A DNA stretch of 64,000 nucleotides, from contig NZ_FNFP01000001.1 of NCBI RefSeq assembly GCF_900100845.1, forward strand, positions 682,001 to 746,000, in the 5' to 3' direction. The notes beneath the pieces are model-generated. The model had not been told where the DNA came from. It saw only the letters and a program-made list of their open reading frames with translations, and did not search any database. The first letter of the stretch is position 1, and every line of letters starts with the position of its first letter. The DNA comes from Natronincola ferrireducens. GTDB lineage: Bacteria; Bacillota; Clostridia; Peptostreptococcales; Natronincolaceae. Shown piece by piece: positions 9,208 through 16,277 of the stretch. The translations under genes and the position numbers were made by a program.

Positions 9208-10614
9208 ATGAAAAAATTTATGGATGAAAACTTTCTTTTAAGTACCAAGACAGCCGAAGAACTATATCATAATTATGCAAAACATATGCCTATCTATGAT
9301 TACCATTGTCATTTAAGTCCAAAAGAAATTCATACTGATAAGAAGTACAGAAACATTACTGATGTATGGTTAGGTGGAGACCACTATAAATGGAGGGCTA
9401 TGAGAAGTAATGGTATAGAGGAGAAGTATATAACAGGAGATGCTAGTGATTATGAAAAATTTATGGCTTGGGCTAAAACCTTATCCATGTGTATTGGAAA
9501 TCCCTTATATCATTGGACCCATCTAGAGCTCCAAAGGTACTTCGGTATCTATGATATATTAAATGAATCTACCGCTGATGATATTTGGAATAAGTGTAAT
9601 GAGCTTATTGTAAGAGATGATTTTACAGCAAAGGAATTAATAAAAAAGTCTAATGTAAAGGTAATATGTACAACAGATGATCCTATAGATGATTTAAATT
9701 ATCATATTGCTATTAAAGACGATGAGACCTTTGGCGTAAAAGTTCTTCCTACTTTTAGACCTGATAAGGGATTAAATGTTGAAAAAAAAGGGTTTTACCA
9801 ATGGTTAGAGAGCTTACAAGCGGTATCTGGAGTAAATGTTATAGATTACACCACCTATCTCCAAGCCCTACAACAAAGAATTGACTTCTTCCATGAAGTA
9901 GGTTGCAGAGTATCAGACCATGCTCTAGATACTGTAGTTTACCAAGCTGGAAGTTTAGAAGAAGTAGAGACAATATTTCTCAAGGTGCTGGCAAAGGAAA
10001 GCACAACTCAAGAGGAGCTTCATAAGCTGAAAACCTATACCTTAAAATTCTTTGCTCAGAACTATAGTAAATATGGCTGGGCTATGCAGCTTCATATTGG
10101 AGCCCTAAGAAACAATAATACAAGAATGTTCCAGTATTTAGGACCAGATACAGGGTATGACTCCATCAATGATGAAAATATAGCTACCCCTTTATCAAGG
10201 GTTTTAGATGATCTTGATGAAGAAGGGCAGTTGCCTAAAACCATATTATACTGCTTAAACCCTAAGGATAACTATGTTTTAGGAACTATGATAGGCAATT
10301 TTCAAGGAGGAGGAGTAGCAGGAAAAATCCAATTTGGTTCAGGATGGTGGTTTAATGATCAAAAAGAAGGTATGATAGCCCAAATGACTTCGCTGGGAAA
10401 TCTTGGATTATTAGGCGGATTTGTTGGCATGTTGACGGATTCAAGAAGCTTCTTGTCCTATCCAAGACATGAGTACTTTAGAAGAATTCTTTGCGATCTT
10501 ATAGGTCGATGGGTAGAAGATGGAGAGTTGCCCTATGACTTAGAATACCTTGGCGTTATTGTAGAAAATATTTGCTATAACAATGCTAAAAATTATTTTG
10601 ATATTTTAAAATAA
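9208..10614 (+). CDS. uxaC: Glucuronate/galacturonate isomerase
   Basis: A 468-aa uronate isomerase that turns D-glucuronate into D-fructuronate and D-galacturonate into D-tagaturonate, so it feeds both branches encoded here. The family hallmarks YDYHCHLSPKEI (metal His pair), DHYKWRAMRSNG, CTTDDPIDDL, and GWWFNDQKEGM are present. The open frame extends back into uxaA, but homology begins at KKFMDENFLLS, so I place the start at ATG 9208 with GGGTGA upstream; GTG at 9199 is the alternative. A strong terminator follows at 10645. Confidence 0.94.
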   Translation: MKKFMDENFLLSTKTAEELYHNYAKHMPIYDYHCHLSPKEIHTDKKYRNITDVWLGGDHYKWRAMRSNGIEEKYITGDASDYEKFMAWAKTLSMCIGNPLYHWTHLELQRYFGIYDILNESTADDIWNKCNELIVRDDFTAKELIKKSNVKVICTTDDPIDDLNYHIAIKDDETFGVKVLPTFRPDKGLNVEKKGFYQWLESLQAVSGVNVIDYTTYLQALQQRIDFFHEVGCRVSDHALDTVVYQAGSLEEVETIFLKVLAKESTTQEELHKLKTYTLKFFAQNYSKYGWAMQLHIGALRNNNTRMFQYLGPDTGYDSINDENIATPLSRVLDDLDEEGQLPKTILYCLNPKDNYVLGTMIGNFQGGGVAGKIQFGSGWWFNDQKEGMIAQMTSLGNLGLLGGFVGMLTDSRSFLSYPRHEYFRRILCDLIGRWVEDGELPYDLEYLGVIVENICYNNAKNYFDILK

Positions 10615-10644
10615 GAGTGCTGATAACTAGCACTGAGGTTGTTG

Positions 10645-10685
10645 AAAAAAGGGTAGTTTTTCTGAGAGAAAAACTACCCTTTTTG
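10645..10685 (+). terminator. Rho-independent terminator of the uxa operon
   Basis: AAAAAAGGGTAGTTTTTCT pairs with its complement at 10667-10684 across a 3-nt loop and ends in a T-run. It lies 30 nt after uxaC. The stem is about 18 bp. Confidence 0.85.
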
Positions 10686-10740
10686 AAATTTGATGTAAAA
10701 GCATATTAAAGTCTACAAAAATATAGCATTATCTTCTATT

Positions 10741-10819
10741 TTATATCTTTTTTATGTTTAATATGGTTGCTGTAATCAAAGCTTGTACATTAACACCTTC
10801 CTTGATAATCTCCATTAGG
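10741..10819 (-). pseudogene. transposase C-terminal relic
   Basis: On the minus strand this reads MEIIKEGVNVQALITATILN followed by IKKI and a stop. In my recollection this matches the conserved end of IS1182-type transposases, where a V-x-V-Q-A-x-x-T-A segment precedes N-x-K-K-I. No matching upstream portion survives in frame. Together with the relic at 2.3-2.9 kb it suggests past visits by the same element family. The fragment is short, so confidence is limited. Confidence 0.4.
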
Positions 10820-10829
10820 AGATTTTTTT
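10807..10829 (+). terminator. small hairpin with T-run
   Basis: AATCTCC, loop ATTA, GGAGATT and seven T residues (with the last stem bases) form a compact terminator-like hairpin inside the gene-poor stretch. It may be a leftover of the transposase fragment next to it. Confidence 0.35.
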
Positions 10830-10970
10830 AAGCCCTTTATTTTGATTTAATCTTTCTAACAATCAATTAAATATTGATTTTGAAGGAGTTTTATTAAAAT
10901 ATTAAAGCTACAGCAATATCTTAAGATAGGATTTTTACTTAAGTTTTAAAACAAGATTTTTGTGCACTCC

Positions 10971-11015
10971 ATATAAGCGACTGACATCAAATAAAAGATT
11001 TCATTCATCTACTTA
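10971..11015. repeat. copy 1 of a dispersed palindrome-like repeat
   Basis: ATATAAGCGACTGACATC followed by AAAGATTT and TTCATCTACTTA matches, on the opposite strand, the element at 57968-58012. Its first half also matches the perfect palindrome at 42759-42806. Similarity is by eye over about 45 bases. Confidence 0.5.
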
Positions 11016-11024
11016 GGACAAATA

Positions 11025-11034
11025 TGTCTTACAA
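11025..11034. promoter_or_regulatory. distal candidate operator of the FadR-type regulator
   Basis: TGTCTTACAA is the exact reverse complement of TTGTAAGACA at 11227-11236, which overlaps the start of the transcript. The two copies lie about 200 bp apart, compatible with repression by looping. Inferred from sequence identity only. Confidence 0.4.
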
Positions 11035-11179
11035 GTAAAACCATTAATAAAATTGAGTAATAATTGTAATATAACTTATAAAATAGTAATAATCAATAAA
11101 ATTAATATAGAATCATCATTTATTCTTTAAAAATCGTGCTTTAATCTAAAAATATTATTTAAAAACTTTTCAAAAAATA

Positions 11180-11209
11180 TTGACAATACATATCTAACTT
11201 CAGTATAAT
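11180..11209 (+). promoter_or_regulatory. SigA-type promoter of the galactonate-type block
   Basis: TTGACA (11180-11185) and TATAAT (11204-11209) both match consensus exactly with an 18-nt spacer, 51 nt before the regulator's start codon. It is one of the clearest promoters in the window. Confidence 0.85.
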
Positions 11210-11226
11210 CATAAGTAAGTTATAAG

Positions 11227-11237
11227 TTGTAAGACAA
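11227..11237. promoter_or_regulatory. proximal candidate operator (TTGT-N3-ACAA)
   Basis: TTGTAAGACAA lies about 18 nt after the -10 box, just before the ribosome site. TTGT-N3-ACAA symmetry is compatible with GntR-superfamily binding, and the adjacent gene is a FadR-type GntR protein, so autoregulation is likely. Ten of its bases recur inverted at 11025-11034. Confidence 0.55.
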
Positions 11238-11259
11238 GTTAAACGAGGAAGTGATCTAT

Positions 11260-11967
11260 ATGGAACAGAAAAAAATGAATACCAGTGAAATCGTTTACAG
11301 AACTATTGAAGAAAAAATCTTCAATAAAGAGTGGACACCGGGGATGAAGATAGCTTCAGAAAATCAGTTATCTCAAGAATTAGGTGTCAGTAGAATGTCA
11401 GTAAGAGAAGCTATTGAAAAAATGGTGGCCCTTAATGTACTGACAAAAAAACAGGGTGGTGGAACATTTGTTAACGAACTATCTCCTTCCATCTACCTTA
11501 ATAGTTTAATTCCAATGTTACTTTTTGATAATGATAACTTGTTGGATGTATTGGAATTTAGAGAGGTAATAGAGGTGGATAGTGCTAGACTTTGTGCTGA
11601 GCGCTGTGATGAGGAAACCATTGGGGTTCTGGAAAGTTGTTATCAAATCATGTGTGATAATAACAACAAATCACCGGAATTTTCAAATGCTGACTATCAA
11701 TTTCACATGGAGATAGCCAAAGGAACAAAAAACTCTTTAATTATAAAGGTCAACAGTATTTTAACGGATATTTGGAAATTTCAACAGAAGGAAATCAATC
11801 GTTACTTAGGACCATCTGGGGGTGTCCAAGAGCATAAAAAAATCCTAGATGCCATTAAAGCAAGAGACTCTGAATTAGCAGCTCTTTTTATGAAACGACA
11901 TATCGAGAGAACCTATAATGAAATTTTTACAATTAAAGCAAGAGAAGAAAGTGAAGAAAATCAATAG
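11260..11967 (+). CDS. FadR-type GntR-family regulator (FCD domain)
   Basis: A 235-aa regulator. An N-terminal winged helix-turn-helix (QELGVSRMSVREAIEKM, then KKQGGGTFVN) is followed by an all-helical FCD ligand domain with the usual metal-binding histidines in YQFHMEIA, EHKKIL and RHIERT. E. coli DgoR, the galactonate repressor, belongs to the same family, and the genes downstream are of D-galactonate type, so the ligand is probably an aldonate. A GTG nine bases upstream (11251) overlaps the ribosome site GAGGAAG, so ATG at 11260 is preferred. It heads the operon. Confidence 0.87.
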   Translation: MEQKKMNTSEIVYRTIEEKIFNKEWTPGMKIASENQLSQELGVSRMSVREAIEKMVALNVLTKKQGGGTFVNELSPSIYLNSLIPMLLFDNDNLLDVLEFREVIEVDSARLCAERCDEETIGVLESCYQIMCDNNNKSPEFSNADYQFHMEIAKGTKNSLIIKVNSILTDIWKFQQKEINRYLGPSGGVQEHKKILDAIKARDSELAALFMKRHIERTYNEIFTIKAREESEENQ

Positions 11968-11985
11968 AGAGTTGAAGGTGAGGTC

Positions 11986-13065
11986 ATGAAAAGTTTAACG
12001 GTAAAATTCCCTAATTACACTATCCAGGAAAAACTTCTATCTAAAGTTGGAGAGATGCTGAGAAGTTATGGAGAAACTGTGCTGGTGATGGGAGGAAGAA
12101 CTGCCTTAGAAAAGACAGAGGAAGAACTGAAAAAGTCGTTTAAAAGTAATGGGTTAGAAGCAGTTGACTTTATGTGGTATGGTGGAGAATGTACCTATGC
12201 CAATATAAATAAGGCTGCTGAAATAGCTAAATTGGAAGGCGTAGACATGATTATAGGGGTTGGTGGGGGAAAGGCTCTTGATACAGCTAAGGCTGCTGCT
12301 GAGCGGGCGGGACTTCCGTCTTTTACAATACCAACTACTGCTGCAACATGTGCAGCTACTACACCCCTCTCTATTGTATATACAGAAAAAGGGGACTTTG
12401 AAGCCTTATTTCACTTAAATGAACCACCGGTTCATATTTTTATGGATAGTAGCATCATTGCTAATGCTCCTACAAAGTATTTATGGGCTGGCATAGGTGA
12501 TACCATAGCAAAATACTATGAAGTAGATTTGGCCAGCAGAGGAAAAAAACTATCCCATAGCGCAGCTATGGGTAAAGAATTAAGCACCATGTGTGTGGAA
12601 CCACTGATTGAATTCGGAAAGAAGGCGTTACAAGATAGTGAAAATAAAGTAGCTTCCTATGAGTTAGAACAAGTTATCTTAAACAATATCATCAGTACTG
12701 GTATGGTTGCCATGTTGGTGGGAGATGAAAATAATGGCGCTATAGCCCATGGGCTGTTTTATGGATTTACATTATTAGAAGAGATAGAAAAGTATCATCT
12801 ACATGGAGAGGTGGTGGCCTATGGTGTATTGGTACTTTTAGCTATAGATAAGCAAGATGCAGAGTTAGATAGATTAATAACCTTTTATGAGGACATAAAC
12901 TTACCAACAACATTGGGAAAAATGGATGTTAAACATGAAAGAGAGTATTTAGAAACTGTATTAGAAAAAGCAATTAATGCACCGGATATGAAAAAAACAC
13001 CCTATCCAATTACAAAGGACATGATTTTTGAAGCTATAGAAAAGCTAGAGGCTAGAAAAGTTTAA
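11986..13065 (+). CDS. Iron-containing/glycerol-dehydrogenase-like oxidoreductase
   Basis: A 359-aa protein of the GldA/iron-dependent alcohol dehydrogenase superfamily. The nucleotide-binding GVGGGKALDTAK loop (about 92-103) and metal ligands in AGIGDTIAKYYE (Asp), AIAHGLFYG (His) and LHGEVVAYG (His) are all visible. It begins 18 nt after the regulator. Its substrate is not evident; in an aldonate operon it might interconvert a ketoaldonate or a sugar aldehyde with its alcohol. The catalytic residues look intact. The function assignment stays at superfamily level. Confidence 0.75.
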   Translation: MKSLTVKFPNYTIQEKLLSKVGEMLRSYGETVLVMGGRTALEKTEEELKKSFKSNGLEAVDFMWYGGECTYANINKAAEIAKLEGVDMIIGVGGGKALDTAKAAAERAGLPSFTIPTTAATCAATTPLSIVYTEKGDFEALFHLNEPPVHIFMDSSIIANAPTKYLWAGIGDTIAKYYEVDLASRGKKLSHSAAMGKELSTMCVEPLIEFGKKALQDSENKVASYELEQVILNNIISTGMVAMLVGDENNGAIAHGLFYGFTLLEEIEKYHLHGEVVAYGVLVLLAIDKQDAELDRLITFYEDINLPTTLGKMDVKHEREYLETVLEKAINAPDMKKTPYPITKDMIFEAIEKLEARKV

Positions 13066-13085
13066 GAAAGTATTGCTAATGATTC

Positions 13086-13102
13086 TTTGTACATAGTACA
13101 AA
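13086..13102. repeat. 17-bp perfect palindrome between the dehydrogenase and dctP
   Basis: TTTGTAC-ATA-GTACAAA, with partial symmetry continuing outward (GATTC / AATCA). It lies 39 nt before the dctP start. It could be an operator, as TTGT...ACAA also fits GntR-like symmetry, or an mRNA hairpin at the gene boundary. Confidence 0.5.
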
Positions 13103-13140
13103 ATCATTATATAAAAAATTTACATGAGGGGGAAAGAACC

Positions 13141-14184
13141 ATGAAAAACATGAAAAAATTAGTTGCATTAATGTTGGTATTGGCAATGATCTTAGTTGGA
13201 TGTAGCAGTGAACCAGCTGGTGGGAACGAAGGAACTGAAGCTGGCGGTGAGCAAGAAACCTTTGTAATCCGGGCAGGAATTGGTCTTAATGATCAACATC
13301 CACAGTTCAAAGGTTTAGAAGTATTTAAAGAGTATGTTGAAAGAGAAAGTGATGGAAGAATTGAAGTTCAATTATTCCATAGCAGTCAATTAGGTGATGA
13401 TATCCAAATGATGGAAGCTTTACAGTTGGGAAGTCAAGAAATGACATGTCCTTCAACTGCACCTATTACTTCTATTGATAAGAGATTTATGGCTTTTGAC
13501 CTACCGTTCTTATTCCCAACTCCTGAAGTAGCAGACGCTATTTTAGATGGTGCTATTGGACAAGAATTACTTGATGGGTTACAAGACCATGGATTAGTAG
13601 GATTAGCCTACTGGGAAAATGGTTACCGTCATTTAACAAACAGTAAAGTCGCTGTATCTACACCAGAAGATATGTCAGGTCTAAAAATTAGAACGATGGA
13701 AAACCAAGTTCACTTAGATTTCTTTAGAGCCATGGGTGCTCAACCAACTCCAATGCCTTTTGGTGAGTTATTTACAGCTATGCAACAGGGTGTAGTAGAT
13801 GGTCAAGAAAACCCAGTTCCAACTATCTACCTACAAAACTTTGATGAAGTACAGGATTACACAACATTAACAGGTCACGTTTACAGCCCATTTGTATTCA
13901 TGATGAGCAAAATCTTCTATGATAGATTACCAGCTGATTTACAACAAATCGTTAGAGATGGTGCTCTTGTAGCTAGAGATGAACAAAGAGTAATTAACCG
14001 TGAATACACAGAAGAGTTAACCGATGGATTAAGACAAAAGGGTATGACTGTTATCGAGCTAACACCTGAGCAACAACAAGCTTTCCAAGCGGCTACAAGT
14101 TCAACAGTTGAAAAGTTTAGAGATGAAATCGGTGCAGAAACTGTAGATAGAATTTTAGCAGAAATTGAGCGTTTATCTAACTAA
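13141..14184 (+). CDS. TRAP transporter substrate-binding lipoprotein (DctP family)
   Basis: A 347-aa extracytoplasmic receptor. It begins with a lipoprotein signal (KKLVALMLVLAMILVGC, lipobox LVGC) and continues with the DctP fold: the ligand Arg in GLKIRTMENQ, then PTPMPFGELFTAMQQGVVDG and GQENP. It should bind an organic or sugar acid and pass it to the DctQ/DctM pair that follows. The frame is open for 18 codons upstream, but the GAGGGGGA ribosome site and the signal peptide fix the ATG at 13141. Context suggests an aldonate such as galactonate as ligand. Confidence 0.92.
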   Translation: MKNMKKLVALMLVLAMILVGCSSEPAGGNEGTEAGGEQETFVIRAGIGLNDQHPQFKGLEVFKEYVERESDGRIEVQLFHSSQLGDDIQMMEALQLGSQEMTCPSTAPITSIDKRFMAFDLPFLFPTPEVADAILDGAIGQELLDGLQDHGLVGLAYWENGYRHLTNSKVAVSTPEDMSGLKIRTMENQVHLDFFRAMGAQPTPMPFGELFTAMQQGVVDGQENPVPTIYLQNFDEVQDYTTLTGHVYSPFVFMMSKIFYDRLPADLQQIVRDGALVARDEQRVINREYTEELTDGLRQKGMTVIELTPEQQQAFQAATSSTVEKFRDEIGAETVDRILAEIERLSN

Positions 14185-14240
14185 TAATAAAAACCGTTAA
14201 GTTTAAGAGTAGCTCAACAACTGTATATAGGAGAATAAAA

Positions 14241-14278
14241 TTAAAAAGGAGTTTAAATTATATTAAACTCCTTTTTAA
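14241..14278 (+). promoter_or_regulatory. intercistronic hairpin between dctP and dctQ
   Basis: A perfect 16-bp stem (TTAAAAAGGAGTTTAA and its complement) with a 6-nt loop, 17 nt before the dctQ ATG and overlapping no gene. Such hairpins commonly protect the binding-protein mRNA and attenuate read-through, giving more receptor than membrane subunits. The stem also hides an AGGAG that is not the dctQ ribosome site. Confidence 0.65.
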
Positions 14279-14295
14279 ATAGAAGGAGGCAGCAG

Positions 14296-14829
14296 ATGGT
14301 GGAAAAATTAAGTTATATCCCTAAGGGATTAGGAGTAGTGAACAAGTGGATTAGCCAAATATTTAAATTAGCCATCGTTTTGAATTTAATAGTAATGGTT
14401 GGTATCGTATTTTATGCCGTTATAAGTCGTAACTTTCTAAATGCCTCTATTGCCTGGGCAGAAGAATTATCAAGAATACTGTTTATATGGCTAGTATTTA
14501 GTGGTGCTGTTTTAGGTCTTTTTTATAAAGAACATTTGGGATTAACACTGTTAGTAGATCGATTAAAACCCCGACAACAACTAATTTTTGAAATTGTTTC
14601 ATGGATTTTAATTATAGTAGTAACAAGAGCCATGATTTTAGGTGGCGACAGAATTGTAACAACCATTAGGAATGCTAGAACACCTGCTTTAGGATTGCCT
14701 ACAGCTCTAAAATATTGGCCAGTTTTAATAGCAGGATATGCAATGGTATTAATTAGTATTGAGAACTTATTCAATAGTATTATAAAGTTAACAAAATTTT
14801 TTTTGAATAGGAATGAAAAGGGGGAATAG
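14296..14829 (+). CDS. TRAP transporter small membrane subunit (DctQ family)
   Basis: A 177-aa membrane protein with about four transmembrane helices. The DctQ-type signature region reads FYAVISRNFLNASIAWAEEL followed by SRILFIWLVFSGAVLG. It pairs with the large DctM subunit, whose coding region begins four bases after this stop. AAGGAGG at 14283-14289 precedes the ATG. It belongs to the sugar-acid TRAP system with DctP upstream. No oddities were seen. Confidence 0.9.
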   Translation: MVEKLSYIPKGLGVVNKWISQIFKLAIVLNLIVMVGIVFYAVISRNFLNASIAWAEELSRILFIWLVFSGAVLGLFYKEHLGLTLLVDRLKPRQQLIFEIVSWILIIVVTRAMILGGDRIVTTIRNARTPALGLPTALKYWPVLIAGYAMVLISIENLFNSIIKLTKFFLNRNEKGE

Positions 14830-14833
14830 ACAA

Positions 14834-16111
14834 ATGGATATGCTCATAATATTTTTAGCAGCCCTATTTGGATTTCTATTGATTGGGGTACCAGTAGCTT
14901 TTTGTCTAGGCTTGGCAGCTCTAGTCATGATGGGACTGCAGAACTTCGGTTTTGACGTGCTGGTACAGAAGATGGTTGGTGGTATTGACAGCTTCCCCCT
15001 ATTAGCAGTGCCATTTTTTATGCTGGCAGGGGAAATTATGAACACCGGAGGTATAGCAAAAAGAATTATCAACCTTTCCAATGCCCTAGTTGGGCACATA
15101 ACTGGGGGATTAGGTCTGGTAAATATTGTAGCTAGTATGTTTTTCGGTGGAATTTCTGGTTCCTCTGTTGCAGATACTGCTGCAATTGGAGGATTATTGA
15201 TTCCTGCCATGAAGGAAGATGGCTATGATGCAGATTTTTCTGCTGCTGTAACAGCATCATCATCTACTATGGGTATTGTTATACCACCTAGTATTCCTAT
15301 GATTTTATTTGGATTAATTAGTGGAGTTTCAGTAGTAAGAATGTTCTTAGGGGGTATTATACCTGGAATCATGATTGGTGCTTCTTTATTAATTCTAACC
15401 TATGTTATTTCTAAGAAAAGAAAATATCCCAAAGGAGAAAAGTTCTCTATTATTAGAGTTTTTAAAGCTCTTAAGGAATCTATTTGGGCGGTGTTTTTGC
15501 CTGTAATTATTATAGGTGGTATCATATCTGGATACTTTACACCTACTGAGGCAGCTGTTGTATCGGTTGTATATGCATTAATTGTTTCTCTGTTTATTTA
15601 CAAGGAAATGACATTAAAAGATTTGCCTAAGATATTGATTGATACTGGGAAAACTACAGGTATTGTTATGCTGGTTGCAGGAACAGCTATGGTAGTGGCA
15701 TGGCTATTAACTGTTGTGAGAATTCCACAGTCTATAGCTGCAACGATTTTATCTATTTCTGAAAGTCCTATTATTGTACTATTGATTATAAACTTCTTCC
15801 TATTATTAGTAGGTAGTGTTATGGATTTAACACCAGCTTTATTGATCTTAGCTCCAGTTTTATTACCAGTTGCAACAGCAGTAGGGATAGATCCAGTATT
15901 CTTTGGGGTTATGATGGTAATCAATTTGGGGATAGGTCTAGTAACACCTCCGGTTGGTACAATTTTATATATCTCCTGTGGGATTGCTAAGATTTCTTTG
16001 GAACGTATTACAAAGGCCATGATGCCTTTCCTTGTTACCCAGGTAGCTGTACTACTGTTAATTATTATATTCCCCCAGTTAGTACTTTGGATTCCTAACG
16101 CAATGAGATAA
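14834..16111 (+). CDS. TRAP transporter large permease (DctM family)
   Basis: A 425-aa integral membrane protein with about a dozen hydrophobic segments. DctM landmarks include VPFFMLAGEIMNTGGI, GGISGSSVADTAAIG, MGIVIPPSIPMILFG and GLVTPPVGTILYISC. It forms the ion-coupled channel that moves the substrate delivered by DctP, usually driven by sodium. The start is placed at ATG 14834 after GGGGG; the frame is open seven codons further back, overlapping dctQ. It completes the DctPQM set in the middle of the aldonate operon. Confidence 0.92.
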   Translation: MDMLIIFLAALFGFLLIGVPVAFCLGLAALVMMGLQNFGFDVLVQKMVGGIDSFPLLAVPFFMLAGEIMNTGGIAKRIINLSNALVGHITGGLGLVNIVASMFFGGISGSSVADTAAIGGLLIPAMKEDGYDADFSAAVTASSSTMGIVIPPSIPMILFGLISGVSVVRMFLGGIIPGIMIGASLLILTYVISKKRKYPKGEKFSIIRVFKALKESIWAVFLPVIIIGGIISGYFTPTEAAVVSVVYALIVSLFIYKEMTLKDLPKILIDTGKTTGIVMLVAGTAMVVAWLLTVVRIPQSIAATILSISESPIIVLLIINFFLLLVGSVMDLTPALLILAPVLLPVATAVGIDPVFFGVMMVINLGIGLVTPPVGTILYISCGIAKISLERITKAMMPFLVTQVAVLLLIIIFPQLVLWIPNAMR

Positions 16112-16277
16112 AAGCAACTTAACTTAGAGGAGGTAACCCTCGGAATTTTAATGAAAATTGCTTCATGTGGTACTTTGGACTACTATTTGCTAAAGACATA
16201 GTCTTAGCCATATGCTGAAGGGGAAAAATCGAATCATAATCACTATAGTAGAAATGAAAGGTTCAGGTGGGACATAG

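Larger units (their letters stand above)
10830..11179. other. AT-rich intergenic stretch upstream of the galactonate block
   Basis: No reading frame of note. It contains one copy of a dispersed repeat (10971-11015) and the distal candidate operator (11025-11034). The rest is AT-rich and I see nothing else in it. Confidence 0.5.

Noticed and set aside
16112-16277. A possible short peptide or leader upstream of the IlvD/Edd gene (16 codons from 16151, MKIASCGTLDYYLLKT).
   Set aside because: The ribosome site is too far from the start, no regulatory hairpin follows, and the peptide has no meaningful composition.
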